Source: Calothrix sp. CSU_2_0
GTDB lineage: Bacteria > Cyanobacteriota > Cyanobacteriia > Cyanobacteriales > Nostocaceae
Reading direction: 5' to 3'
DNA: 40,695 nt
NCBI GenBank assembly: GCA_012034595.1
Contig: JAAUPE010000055.1
Span: 1 to 40,695, forward strand
The notes beneath the pieces are model-generated. The model was not told the DNA's origin. It saw nothing but the letters and a program-made list of their open reading frames with translations, and did no database searches. Each line of letters starts with the position of its first letter. Within the stretch, counting starts at the first letter, position 1. Shown here piece after piece: positions 25,922-34,917 of this stretch. Position numbers and translations under genes: made by a program.

Positions 25922-27610
25922 TTAAATAATTGGACGAGACATGATACGCATAATTTTACTTAATGTGCGAGCGAGTAATTCCCTAAAAGTCATTTTTTGT
26001 TTCTTTTGTATTTCAACTAAATGACTAATAATTTCTGGTTTAAGTTTTTCATACTGAACTCGCAAAATATTTTTACTTTCATTCAATCCTAAAACTGGCT
26101 TTATCTTTTCATAAGATTCTAGCCAATCTGTCAGAACTTGTAGATTATTTGCGGATAAAGTTAATGTAATAACTTGTTGACATTTTTGAGGATTTTCTAG
26201 TGCAAACAGAAGTAGGTGATAGTAACCTGTCTTGGCTAAAGCCTGGACTATTTTTTGCCCTTTTGCGTCTTTCATATCCAAAAAATATGACAGCCAACGA
26301 GTCAAATTAAATTTATCATTACATAATACTGTCACCCATAATAAGACGGGATGTAGATTTTTTTTCTGTAAAATAAATTCTGTGTCGTTAATTTGTTTGG
26401 AAAAACTTTCAATTTCTTTTTGAGGTAACATTGCCCAAAAAGTTGGGATACTACCTTGGGTAGATTGAAGAATGTATGGAAAACAGATCGGTGCATTAGG
26501 CTTGTTAGATGGCCATTTTTTCTGCAAGCAAATTTGTTCGGAGATTGAAGTTATGGGTACTAGTTGTGTAGATGAAGATAGCGCAGAATGATTTAGAAAT
26601 TTACTTGTATTTTTTAAAGTTGCAGCATGAAAAAACTCCCCATTCTCTTGCTGTTTAATTCTTCCTAATGCCTCCAAAATTTTTCCGATATTTTGTGGTC
26701 TATTTTTAACTTCTTTCGCCAAACACTTCATCACTAATTCTTGTAATTCTCTCGGAATTTGTACATCCGGATTGATTTCTTTAAACTTTGGTGGTGTCTG
26801 AAATTTATGAGCTTGATACCAATTTCCAAAAGAGTTATCTTTCATGTGGAAAGGATGTTTACCAGTTAACATTTCAAACATTAATACACCCAAACTATAG
26901 ATATCAGAGCGAACATCCATTAATTTACGTCCTTCCATATGTTCTGGAGAACAATATGGCAAACTACCGATAAATGATTCGGTCAACGTCATTCCTGCAC
27001 GTTCAGTTAAAAATTTGGCAATTCCAAAATCGAGGATTTTGACTATTTCACTCTTAGGGTTTTCCACTGTAGAGTCGAGAGCATCTTCCGAAATAAAAAT
27101 GTTTTCTGGTTTAATATCGCGGTGTAAAACTGGATAAATTTCACCTTTAAGATTAATTCCTTGATGGGCACATTGTAAACCCAGACATATCTGATAAGTA
27201 ATATCTAAAATTTTAGAAATGTTTAATGATTTGCTTTTTATAACTGTTTTTAGATTTGTCCCTTGTAGATATTCCATTACATAAAAAGGCACTTTGTCTT
27301 CTGTAATTCCATAGCTAAGAACACGAGTAATGTGTTTACTTTTGCGTCCTAATTGAGCGCCAATAAAAATTTCTCGTGCAAAACGCTGTGACATTTGTTG
27401 ATTGTCCAGACTTAAAGATAGAATTTTGACTGCAACTGCCATTCCACCTTTGGCAGCATCTTCTGCAAGATAGACTCTACCCATTCCACCTCTACCAATT
27501 AGTTCGCGAATTAAATAACGATTGTTTAAAAATTTTCCTAAATAGCCGTCTAATTCTGCTTTTTGCATTACTTCATTTTTTACTTTATCTTGCAACATAA
27601 GAGCATTCAT
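25922..27610 (-). CDS. Eukaryote-type Ser/Thr protein kinase (second of a tandem pair)
   Basis: 562 residues, paralogous to the kinase at 24044-25600. Glycine loop GRGGMGRVYLAED, Lys62 in AVKIL, catalytic HRDIKPENI with D165 and N170, DFG at 194-196, CSPEHMEGRKLMDVRSDIYSLG, all intact. The C-terminal domain (about 370-540) aligns with that of the other kinase through KKWPSNKP, HPVLLWVTVL and FLDMKD. It probably arose with it by tandem duplication. Cytoplasmic; no transmembrane helix, PASTA or other known sensor domain. The ATG at 27610 is first in frame. Confidence 0.93.
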   Translation of the reverse strand: MNALMLQDKVKNEVMQKAELDGYLGKFLNNRYLIRELIGRGGMGRVYLAEDAAKGGMAVAVKILSLSLDNQQMSQRFAREIFIGAQLGRKSKHITRVLSYGITEDKVPFYVMEYLQGTNLKTVIKSKSLNISKILDITYQICLGLQCAHQGINLKGEIYPVLHRDIKPENIFISEDALDSTVENPKSEIVKILDFGIAKFLTERAGMTLTESFIGSLPYCSPEHMEGRKLMDVRSDIYSLGVLMFEMLTGKHPFHMKDNSFGNWYQAHKFQTPPKFKEINPDVQIPRELQELVMKCLAKEVKNRPQNIGKILEALGRIKQQENGEFFHAATLKNTSKFLNHSALSSSTQLVPITSISEQICLQKKWPSNKPNAPICFPYILQSTQGSIPTFWAMLPQKEIESFSKQINDTEFILQKKNLHPVLLWVTVLCNDKFNLTRWLSYFLDMKDAKGQKIVQALAKTGYYHLLLFALENPQKCQQVITLTLSANNLQVLTDWLESYEKIKPVLGLNESKNILRVQYEKLKPEIISHLVEIQKKQKMTFRELLARTLSKIMRIMSRPII

Positions 27611-28008
27611 ATTTTTTATTAATAATTTATTGGTAATAAAGTAGTTTTAATAAACTTGTTTTTATTTATATCAATTTGTAATTTAATTTTAGTTATAAAA
27701 ACTGGAATTTAGTACTTATGGCATATCGTAATTTTTAACGGGTTAGGGATAACTGATAAAACTTAGGTTTAGAAAATATAAAATAACAATAAAGTTTTCA
27801 GTTTGACCTATGTGAAAGTATCTAAACATGGTTTAACATATCTTTTCGCTAATCCATATGAGAAATTACACGGAAACGTAATTGCCTGGAAATAAGCGCT
27901 AGTAATACTTTCAGTGGATACACTGAATAGATCGAAAAGGCAAAAAAAAGGAGGCATCACGAGAAATTAGATTTTCCTCGTTTAACCCCCTCAAATTTGT
28001 CTTTAGTA
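27611..28008. other. Intergenic region upstream of the second Ser/Thr kinase
   Basis: 398 AT-rich bases. It holds a small hairpin TCAGTG-GATA-CACTGA (27911-27926) and the terminator-like segment at 27942-27980. No gene or known RNA is seen. Confidence 0.5.
27942..27980 (-). terminator. Terminator-like hairpin with T8 tail
   Basis: On the minus strand CGAGGAAAATCTAATTTCTCG can fold, and GAGG also pairs with CCTC just before a run of eight T. It lies 29 bases past the stop of the phytase-like gene fragment and fits a Rho-independent terminator. Confidence 0.5.
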
Positions 28009-28434
28009 CTAGTTCTGCCTAAGGTTCAGACGACGTAATAATCGTTGCAGAGATGACTCTGTTTTCAGCCTGAAGGCAAGGAATTGGGTGCGTTGGATAG
28101 ATTGGAAGTTATTATCGCTAACGAGGATTAGAGATGGTTGTCCGTCACTTAATTTGGGACCAAGGGTTAAACCTTCGATATTGTCGAGCAAAACATCAAG
28201 TCTGCGTAAATCTAGCAGTAGTTTCTTCTGCACTGGTTTGATATCATTAATGTTGGTTTTGAGAAGACTATTGATATTACTAATGTCCGTCGCACCTTCG
28301 AGGGAAACTTGAAACAGGGAAATACTAAATCCCAAACCTGTAAATGCACGTTCGATGCTGATGAAATGCCCCGAATCATCAATTGCATGTAAATCTGGTA
28401 AACCTTGTGCGTATTTACCAGTAACATTAATCAA
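28009..28434 (-). CDS. C-terminal part of a frameshifted phytase-like esterase
   Basis: 141 residues with no convincing start; the TTG at 28434 is arbitrary because the frame stays open upstream, reading RILRYNLATNQPDKEYLYKTEAV. Blocks such as LHAIDDSGHFISIERAF, LLDNIEGLTLGP and LILVSDNNFQ are typical of the second half of the 'esterase-like activity of phytase' family. It completes the N-terminal part encoded at 28440-29189. Confidence 0.75.
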   Translation of the reverse strand: MINVTGKYAQGLPDLHAIDDSGHFISIERAFTGLGFSISLFQVSLEGATDISNINSLLKTNINDIKPVQKKLLLDLRRLDVLLDNIEGLTLGPKLSDGQPSLILVSDNNFQSIQRTQFLAFRLKTESSLQRLLRRLNLRQN

Positions 28435-28439
28435 TGGCT

Positions 28440-29189
28440 TTACCGCTTCAGTTTTATAGAGATATTCTTTGTCAGGTTGGTTTGTCGCAAGGTTATAGCG
28501 AAGAATACGACAAACGTGGGAATTCCCGATTTCGCTTCCGTACCATCCTGAATCAAGGCATTCTCAGCAGCTGTAAATAAATATTGTTTATCTGGGGTAA
28601 TGGTGAGGTTTTCCAATGCTAAATTGTTGCGAACACCTTTTTTACCCTCACTGGTAGGCAAAAATTTATCTGGAATTGGTAAATTATTAATTTCTTTGCC
28701 AGAATCAAGGGAAAATTCCTTGACAAATGGGTTGATTAGTTGTGATGCGTCACCTTCGGAAGAAATAAATAAACTTTCTCTATTACTTAATGCTATCCCT
28801 TCCGTATCTACTTTTCCCCGTGCAAAATTTTGATTTTTATCATTCAATAGTAATTTAACCCCCACAGGTACAACTCCGCCATCTCTGAGTTTGTCTTTGC
28901 TCAAGTCAATTTTGAGACTATAAAAGCGAGCAGGGGCTTTTTCACTGCGGTCATCAGAAATGGCATAATAGAGTTGTTTTTTCTCATCGTAAGTAATACC
29001 AGATAGCCCCCCAAAAGGAGTATTCTGGAAAGTCGTACTACTAGGAAAAGTTGCTTGCCCAATAAAATCAATCCCAGTGATTTCAATAGCAGATGAACTT
29101 AGATTAGTGAATAAGAAACTAATAATGAGAATTGGGATACAAAAGTAAATAGCTCGTCTCCAAACAGAAGCTTTTTTAATGAATTTCAT
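28440..29189 (-). CDS. N-terminal part of a frameshifted phytase-like esterase
   Basis: 249 residues. A signal peptide or anchor is visible at 1-34 (AIYFCIPILIISFLFTNLSSSA), so the product is exported. Family blocks include GGLSGITYDEKKQLYYAISDDR, VDTEGIAL, LFISSEGD and LALENLTITPD. The sequence derails after LIQDGTEA and ends in a basic tail, while another frame carries the rest of the protein. The lost or gained base lies within about 28497-28550. The intact enzyme would be a periplasmic beta-propeller phosphoesterase-like protein; its real substrate is not established. Confidence 0.78.
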   Translation of the reverse strand: MKFIKKASVWRRAIYFCIPILIISFLFTNLSSSAIEITGIDFIGQATFPSSTTFQNTPFGGLSGITYDEKKQLYYAISDDRSEKAPARFYSLKIDLSKDKLRDGGVVPVGVKLLLNDKNQNFARGKVDTEGIALSNRESLFISSEGDASQLINPFVKEFSLDSGKEINNLPIPDKFLPTSEGKKGVRNNLALENLTITPDKQYLFTAAENALIQDGTEAKSGIPTFVVFFAITLRQTNLTKNISIKLKR

Positions 29190-29446
29190 CGGATTTTTTT
29201 GTATCGCTAGAGGTTATTTATAAAGTCAACCTTCAGACTCAAGAAACTGGGTTATTATCGCACTGAATCAATCAAATTCAATCTTCTGCCCATAAAAAAC
29301 CAGTTTCTCAAAGTCACAAATAGGATACCACAATCAATTTAGACTACATTCTGGCTTCTGTTGAATATTAGCGTCGCTTTCCCGCAGGATGAGGGTTGCC
29401 GCAGACTAGCGAGACTTGGGTTATTTTTCCCTTTTTAATGGGTAAT
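29190..29446. other. Spacer with inverted repeat and palindromic repeat remnants
   Basis: AGAAACTGG (29242-29250) and CCAGTTTCT (29300-29308) bound a 67-base segment, a frequent cyanobacterial repeat form. A further repeat-like stretch (GCGTCGCTTTCCCGCAGGAT) lies near 29370. No gene is seen. Confidence 0.5.
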
Positions 29447-30223
29447 TCATGCTTTAAACTGTTTTTCCAAAAAACTAACTAGGGTTTGTCGAGGTACAAT
29501 ACGCGATAGATTTGCGATCGCATTGTTTGCGAATCCACCGCTAACCACAACCGAATCACCCTTTTCCAATGCTCGGAAAGCGTCTTGTACTACCGTTTCT
29601 GGAGTACTCATTTGGGCATTTTTGGCTGCGATCGCTTCTGGAAATTTTGCTTCAGTAAAAAAGTTTGTTTCAGTTGGACCAGGACAGCTACATAATATAC
29701 GTACTCCATAGTTACGGTTTTCTGCCCATAAAGCTTGACTAAAACTTAACACAAAAGCTTTGCTTGCCGCATAAACTGAAATATAAGGTATGGGCTGAAA
29801 TGCTGCGATTGAAGCAATATTAATAATATTTCCGGAGCGATTTTGCTGCATTAATGGCAAATATTTATGCGTTAAATTAACTAATGCCAAAATGTTTAAT
29901 TGTACGATTTGAGTTTGGCGATTTTCATCACTCTGGGCAAAATCACCGTAATCCCCAAAACCAGCATTATTAATTAAAAAATCAATTGTAATTCCCTGCT
30001 TTTGAGTGTAATCAAATACGGCATTAGTTGCGCCAGGTTCAGTTAAATCTTTAATCAGAACATCTACTTGAATATTATGCTTTGACTGCAAATCTGTTGC
30101 AAGTTGATTAAGTTTTGCTTCAGAACGTGCTACCAATACCAAATTCATGCCACGGGCAGCCATATATACAGCAAAAGCTTTACCAATACCACCAGAAGCA
30201 CCTGTAATTAGAGCGGTTGACAT
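29447..30223 (-). CDS. Short-chain dehydrogenase/reductase
   Basis: 258-residue NAD(P)-dependent oxidoreductase of the classical SDR type. The cofactor motif TGASGGIG is at 7-14 and the NNAG motif at 85-88; the catalytic triad is Ser138, Tyr151 and Lys155 (YAASK). Arg33 of the VARSEAKL segment suggests NADP(H) preference. It resembles the DltE/YqjQ-like group with a C-terminal tail (VSFLEKQF). The substrate is unknown. It is divergent from the helical-repeat protein gene, 177 bases apart. Confidence 0.93.
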   Translation of the reverse strand: MSTALITGASGGIGKAFAVYMAARGMNLVLVARSEAKLNQLATDLQSKHNIQVDVLIKDLTEPGATNAVFDYTQKQGITIDFLINNAGFGDYGDFAQSDENRQTQIVQLNILALVNLTHKYLPLMQQNRSGNIINIASIAAFQPIPYISVYAASKAFVLSFSQALWAENRNYGVRILCSCPGPTETNFFTEAKFPEAIAAKNAQMSTPETVVQDAFRALEKGDSVVVSGGFANNAIANLSRIVPRQTLVSFLEKQFKA

Positions 30224-30400
30224 TTTTATGAAACTATATTTACTTACTTAACATATAAATACTAACAATAAGTACCAGTTTTTTCTGCTTCACCAATAAT
30301 ATGTTTTCTAAATAATCCCTGAGCAAAAAAATCCTGGCATTTATGCGATTCTCATCCTCGCAGTGGGAACACTAAGCATAAAGAGAATCGGGTGTAAATA
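30224..30400. promoter_or_regulatory. Divergent promoter region with an 8-bp inverted repeat
   Basis: CGATTCTC (30346-30353) and GAGAATCG (30383-30390) lie just upstream of the + strand gene, with TTATGC and GCATAA also inverted near them. They could be an operator or a 5' leader fold. Confidence 0.35.
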
Positions 30401-31900
30401 ATGAATAGATTAAATAATAAGGCATTTGAAATTTTGCGCGTTGAAGTAGAGCGATGCGCTAACAATGATGCAATCGGGCAAACCGAAAGGTTAATTGTGA
30501 TTAAACGTCTAGAAAAACTGCGTTTAGAAAAGGGTTCTGAGGTGAAATTTGATGAATTACGCGATACTGTATCAGATATTTACCCACAATTTAGCGACAA
30601 AGTAATCAAGAAAGCAATCAAAGCAAACAAACCTTCAGAAATTTTTGCAAAAATTACATTCTTAATGATATTACTAACAGGTTCGGTGGGGATTGTATGG
30701 ATGGCAAACTTACCTAATCCAATGATTCGCAAGTCAGTTGCTAAAACTGCACCTATTTTACTGATACCAAGTTTTATGAGTATGGATTATAATTATCGCG
30801 AGGCAATTGATACCCTTGGACAAGCAGAGCAATTATTAGATAATCCCACAAGTGCAGCAGATATCGAACGTGGTGAAACAAAAGTTAAACAGGCAAAAAA
30901 ACATCTCGACCAATTACCTGTTTGGTTTTTAGGTTATTATCCAGAAACTTATTGTAACTGGCTTGGTTGCACCTGGAAATTTACATTTGATGAATTTGAA
31001 ACTGCACGGAAAAAAGTTGCAAGATTAGAAGCGATCGCATTTCAAAATCAGAATGCGCTAAATCCTTTACAAGAAGCTGAACAAGAACTGAAAGCAGCAA
31101 AACAGCAGTATACAACCGCAAAAACTATCCCGGAGAAAGAAGAAGCAATTTCCGCATGGAAAAAGGCAATTACTTTATTTGAGCAAATTCCAGTCGAAAC
31201 AATCGCAGGGAGAAATGCACAAGCAAAGCTCAAAGGTTACAAACAAGAATTGGATGATGCTTTCACAGCAACATATATCAGCGCTGCCCAGGAATTTGAT
31301 TTGGAAGCTCAAAAAATCAAACCAATAAATCCTCAAGGTGCATCTAAATTGTGGCAGCAAGCTCTGTATAAGCTGAATCAAATTCCCAAGGAAAATTCCC
31401 GTTATCTAGAAGCTCAAAAATTACTTGTATCGATTCAATCAAGAGAGCAAACAGTTGCTAATTCCAGTAGTATTAATTATATCGAAGCGGCAAAACAATA
31501 TGCTTTTGCTGCGGCAACAATTACCCAAAAACCACCACATCCTGCTGCTAAATGGAAACAATCTGCGGAACTTTGGAATAATGCGATTTCACAGCTGCAA
31601 GAAATTGATGTCAAAGATGCTGGTTATGTCGAAGCACAAAAATTAATTGCCCAGTACCAAAGCAATTTGGGTATTATCGAAGAAAGATACGAAGCCGAAA
31701 AAAGTGGGCAAGAAATAATTGTACAAGCTAACCAAAAAATAGAAAGCTTAATCGCATCATCACCATCCGACAGACAACAATGGAAAGCAAAAATTCAAGG
31801 AGTAATCAATCAACTAGAAACAGTGCGATCGCAAACCACATCTTACCCAAAAGCACAGCGACTCATTACACTAGCACAGAGAAGACTACAAAATATTTGA
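30401..31900 (+). CDS. Membrane-anchored helical-repeat protein
   Basis: 499 residues. An N-terminal cytoplasmic part (1-85) is followed by one or two hydrophobic segments (ITFLMILLTGSVGIVWM, and TAPILLIPSFMS), then a long Ala/Gln/Glu-rich region of repeated helix pairs. The pattern 'W..A...L..I' recurs (SAWKKAITLFEQIP, KLWQQALYKLNQIP, ELWNNAISQLQEID), each about 75-80 residues apart, so it is TPR-like. I do not know its function; such proteins often scaffold membrane complexes. The frame is intact. A MITE-like element follows 33 bases after the stop. Confidence 0.7.
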   Translation: MNRLNNKAFEILRVEVERCANNDAIGQTERLIVIKRLEKLRLEKGSEVKFDELRDTVSDIYPQFSDKVIKKAIKANKPSEIFAKITFLMILLTGSVGIVWMANLPNPMIRKSVAKTAPILLIPSFMSMDYNYREAIDTLGQAEQLLDNPTSAADIERGETKVKQAKKHLDQLPVWFLGYYPETYCNWLGCTWKFTFDEFETARKKVARLEAIAFQNQNALNPLQEAEQELKAAKQQYTTAKTIPEKEEAISAWKKAITLFEQIPVETIAGRNAQAKLKGYKQELDDAFTATYISAAQEFDLEAQKIKPINPQGASKLWQQALYKLNQIPKENSRYLEAQKLLVSIQSREQTVANSSSINYIEAAKQYAFAAATITQKPPHPAAKWKQSAELWNNAISQLQEIDVKDAGYVEAQKLIAQYQSNLGIIEERYEAEKSGQEIIVQANQKIESLIASSPSDRQQWKAKIQGVINQLETVRSQTTSYPKAQRLITLAQRRLQNI

Positions 31901-31933
31901 GCTTTGTTGAATGGTCACTTCAATATGATTACC

Positions 31934-32029
31934 AATAGACATAGGAGTGAAAATTAATTATGCGTTACCTAAAACCCTTGTAGAGACGTAGCAATGCTAC
32001 GTCTCTACATCTTTCCGGAGATGTCTAAT
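31934..32029. mobile_element. MITE-like non-autonomous element
   Basis: About 96 bp bounded by AATAGACAT (left) and ATGTCTAAT (right; inverse ATTAGACAT, 8 of 9 matching). Its centre is a near-perfect palindrome (31979-32009) with 15-bp arms around a single A. A partial copy lies at 18778-18815. No transposase is in the window. Confidence 0.65.
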
Positions 32030-32120
32030 ACAGGGTTAATTTGATGCGACTATTTTTTCCCAGCAACTGACAAGAAAAAATTGCTCTCCAAAAAAAAATG
32101 TGCTATCTTAACAAAAGTGC

Positions 32121-32194
32121 GGACGTATAGCTCAGTTGGTTAGAGTACGTCGTTGACATCGACGGGGTCACTGGTTCGAATCCAGTTACGTCCA
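32121..32194 (+). tRNA. tRNA-Val (anticodon GAC)
   Basis: Complete 74-base cloverleaf. The acceptor stem GGACGTA pairs with TACGTCC, discriminator A. D arm GCTC/GAGT, anticodon stem CGTCG/CGACG with loop TTGACAT giving anticodon GAC, variable loop GGGTC, T arm ACTGG/CCAGT with loop TTCGAAT. CCA is not encoded. It stands between the MITE-like element and ndhD. Confidence 0.95.
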
Positions 32195-32470
32195 TTTTGA
32201 ATTTTTTGAATTATCTTGTCATCAGAAAACGAGCTAAAGCCCGTCCTTTTAAGGCTGGGGATGTAGGCGATTCGCTGCTTTAGCAGCAGTGTTACTTGTT
32301 CTCGCATCCCGTCCAATTTCGGAAGGACAATACTAGCAGCAAAATATTTTTGTGCGATCGCAGTTTTATTTGTTTTATTGGTTGGGTTCTCAAAATTTAG
32401 GGGACGATCGCGCGATGTCCCCATACACCACTGGTATTTTGATATTCTTACTAACTAACAGCACGAGTCT
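32195..32470. other. Spacer between tRNA-Val and ndhD
   Basis: Contains a small hairpin GCTGC-TTTA-GCAGC (32274-32287) and flanking C- and G-rich words (AAAGCCCGTCC, GGCTGGGGATG, GCATCCCGTCC) reminiscent of transposon-end remnants of the IS200/IS605 type; this is weak. A minus-strand frame here overlaps the tRNA and is rejected. Confidence 0.4.
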
Positions 32471-34075
32471 TTATTTAACTAACTCAGCAACGTTTGCATC
32501 AGCCAAAGTTGGCGCAGTAAATATTTGAGAGTATAAGCTCGCTGGTTGTTGTCCTGCAACTACAGGAAGCGCTTCCCGTGCATGTTCGGCAATTTGTACT
32601 GTCTTCACATCATATAGTTGGGTAATAACTTTAGGGTACAAACCAATACCGATGATGGGAATTAATAAACATGCAGTAATAAACAATTCGCGAGGTTTGA
32701 TATCCTGAACAAATCCATCGAGATGTAACTCTTCGCTTTGTTTACCGTAAAATACTTCACGCAACATCGAAAGCAGGTAAATCGGAGTTAAGATTACACC
32801 AACTGCACTCAAGAACACCACCACAATCTTGAAGCTAGAACTGTAAACATCGCTGGTGGTAATACCCAAGAAAATCATCAACTCACCCACAAAGCCACTC
32901 ATACCAGGTAAAGCCAAAGAAGCCATCGAACCAACAGTAAAGAGGGCAAATGTCCGGGGCATTACCTTTGCCATTCCTCCCATTTTGTCCATCATCAAAG
33001 TGTGGGTACGTTCGTAAGTCACACCAGAGAGGAAGAATAAAGCTGCGGCAATCAAACCGTGGGACACCATTTGCAGAACTGCACCGCTAATACCCAACTC
33101 GGTATAAGAAGCGATACCAATCAGCACAAATCCCATGTGAGCGATGGAAGAATAAGCTAAACGACGTTTGAGGTTAGTTTGAGCAAAGGCGCAACATGCA
33201 CCGTAGATAATGTTAACTACACCCAAAACTGCCAAAATAGGAGCAAAGTAAACGTGAGCATTGGGTAGCATTTCCATATTGAAGCGGATTAATGCATAAC
33301 CACCCATTTTCAACAACACACCAGCTAAAATCATCGAACCAGGTGCAGGTGCTTCGCCATGTGCATCGGGAAGCCAAGTATGGAAAGGAAAAATAGAAAG
33401 TTTTACACCGTAAGCGATTAAGAATCCTGTGTAAACAGCCAATTCTAAAGCGAGGGGATATTCCTTCAATCCGAGTTGTACCATATCGAAGGTGAAGGTA
33501 TCGCCAGAAAAAGCCATTGCTAAACCACAAACCAAAATGAAAATGGAAGCGGCTGCTGTGTAGATAATAAATTTAGTAGCGGCGTAGCGACGTTTTGCAC
33601 CACCCCAGATAGAAATTAATAGATATACAGGTACTAATTCGACTTCCCACATCAAGAAGAACAACAACATATCCTGTGCTGTAAACACCCCAATCTGGGC
33701 GCTATACATCAACAGCATCATTGCATAAAATAATCGCGGCTTGTTCGTAACCTTCCAAGCCGCGAATACTGCGAGTGTATTTATTAAACCAGTTAACAAT
33801 ACTAGGGGCATCGAGATTCCATCAACTGCAAGGGACCAGTTCATGCCCAATTGAGGAATCCAAGCATATTTCTCCACAAGCTGGAAGTCGGCACTTTGAA
33901 AATCGTAATTGTGCCAGAAGGCTGCAATCATTAAGGCAAAATCCGCGATCGCAACACCTAATGTGTACCACCGAAGGGTTTTACCTTCTTTATCGGGGAG
34001 GAAGGGTATTGCCATTGCCGCTATTGCGGGTAAGGCAATCATGGCACTTAGCCAAGGAAAATTTAAAGTATTCAT
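32471..34075 (-). CDS. ndhD: NAD(P)H-quinone oxidoreductase subunit 4 (NdhD, D1/D2 type)
   Basis: 534-residue antiporter-like proton-pumping subunit of the thylakoid NDH-1 complex (respiration and cyclic electron flow). About 14 transmembrane helices. Conserved blocks include the [17 protein letters not shown] helix with the key Glu, [46 protein letters not shown] and [12 protein letters not shown]. The pattern fits the D1/D2 group rather than the D3/D4 group used for CO2 uptake, from memory. The ATG at 34075 (MNTLNFPW) is chosen over a TTG nine bases upstream. It stands alone without ndhF. Confidence 0.95.
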   Translation of the reverse strand: MNTLNFPWLSAMIALPAIAAMAIPFLPDKEGKTLRWYTLGVAIADFALMIAAFWHNYDFQSADFQLVEKYAWIPQLGMNWSLAVDGISMPLVLLTGLINTLAVFAAWKVTNKPRLFYAMMLLMYSAQIGVFTAQDMLLFFLMWEVELVPVYLLISIWGGAKRRYAATKFIIYTAAASIFILVCGLAMAFSGDTFTFDMVQLGLKEYPLALELAVYTGFLIAYGVKLSIFPFHTWLPDAHGEAPAPGSMILAGVLLKMGGYALIRFNMEMLPNAHVYFAPILAVLGVVNIIYGACCAFAQTNLKRRLAYSSIAHMGFVLIGIASYTELGISGAVLQMVSHGLIAAALFFLSGVTYERTHTLMMDKMGGMAKVMPRTFALFTVGSMASLALPGMSGFVGELMIFLGITTSDVYSSSFKIVVVFLSAVGVILTPIYLLSMLREVFYGKQSEELHLDGFVQDIKPRELFITACLLIPIIGIGLYPKVITQLYDVKTVQIAEHAREALPVVAGQQPASLYSQIFTAPTLADANVAELVK

Positions 34076-34405
34076 CTCTGACAATCGTTTTTGTTTTTCA
34101 ACTTTAATTACATTCTATTAACCATTGTTTACTTTTGTAAACGGAATAAATCCCTATAAAACCGGATTTTGGTCACAGAAGTCATGAAAAAGTAATAAAT
34201 ACCTATTGCTGTTGAGGCAAGTCTATTCTATTCACAAAGTTTTGTTAAGTCAATAGCTATATTTAGCCCATAAATTCGTTACACAACTTTACATTGATTG
34301 ACGTTTTCGCCCAATAACAAAATTGAACCGCCAAGACGCAGAGTACGCCAAGAAGAGAGGAAGAGAAACTCAATGCCCAATGCCCAATGCCCAATGCCCA
34401 ATTCC
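34076..34405. other. Spacer upstream of ndhD with repeats
   Basis: The ndhD promoter region and, nearer 34405, a dispersed repeat (ACCGCCAAGACGCAGAGTAC) and the heptamer array at 34372-34406. No gene is supported. Confidence 0.55.
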
Positions 34406-34406
34406 C
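34372..34406. repeat. AATGCCC heptamer array abutting a stop codon
   Basis: Four AATGCCC units and a variant AATTCCC. The last base of the array is the final base of the TAG stop of the minus-strand coiled-coil gene, so the repeat has grown right up to the coding end. Confidence 0.85.
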
Positions 34407-34912
34407 TAAACAATTCGATTGACAATTGTCCAAACATCCCCATCAGAACGAACATAGGGAACGGAGATGGTTTTAAAGCCGGTGATAAAGGGTTTATAGT
34501 AAACCTGCCAGTAAAGGGGACTAAGTTCGTTAGCACAAGCTTTGAGGTTGCGTAATTCATCACCGAGTTCTGCCGCTAATATATTGATGCGATCGGCATG
34601 GATTTGGGCTTGATTGCGGGCAGCTTCGAGTTGTTCTTGCTGTAATGCCCGTTGGACTTTGGGTGGAAGTCGTTTTAATTGAGATTGTTTTTGCTTGAGT
34701 TGAACTTCCAAAGCCGCGATCGCATCATCAATTCCTTGGACTTCGATTGCAGTTTCGGGATTTTCCCTAGCTTGACGACGGTAAGACAAAGCAATATTTT
34801 GAGGTGAGTCATCACTCACATTAAATGTAACGGATTTGAGGGCGATACGTTCTTCCCGCAAAGCAGCGATTTCGGCTTCAAGGGCATTAATTTCTGCTGG
34901 GATTTGTTCCAC
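34406..34912 (-). CDS. Coiled-coil protein cotranscribed with thrB
   Basis: 168 residues. The N-terminal two thirds are heptad-rich and charged (EINALEAEIAALREERIAL; KQKQSQLKRLPPKVQRALQQEQLEAA), forming a long coiled coil. The C-terminal part (YWQVYYKPFITGFKTISVPYVRSDGDVW) is more globular. No domain is recognised. It starts with GTG at 34912, five bases past the thrB stop, so it is almost certainly in one transcript with thrB. No link to threonine synthesis is evident. Confidence 0.75.
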   Translation of the reverse strand: MEQIPAEINALEAEIAALREERIALKSVTFNVSDDSPQNIALSYRRQARENPETAIEVQGIDDAIAALEVQLKQKQSQLKRLPPKVQRALQQEQLEAARNQAQIHADRINILAAELGDELRNLKACANELSPLYWQVYYKPFITGFKTISVPYVRSDGDVWTIVNRIV

Positions 34913-34917
34913 GATTT

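Noticed and set aside
32220-32345. IS200/IS605 transposon end or its guide RNA
   Set aside because: Only loose word similarity and one small hairpin; no tnpA or tnpB remnant is present.
32140-32424. 94-codon minus-strand ORF
   Set aside because: It overlaps the tRNA-Val gene in antisense and its end (NGRNWIRTSDPVDVNDVL) is simply the translated tRNA complement, a common annotation artefact.
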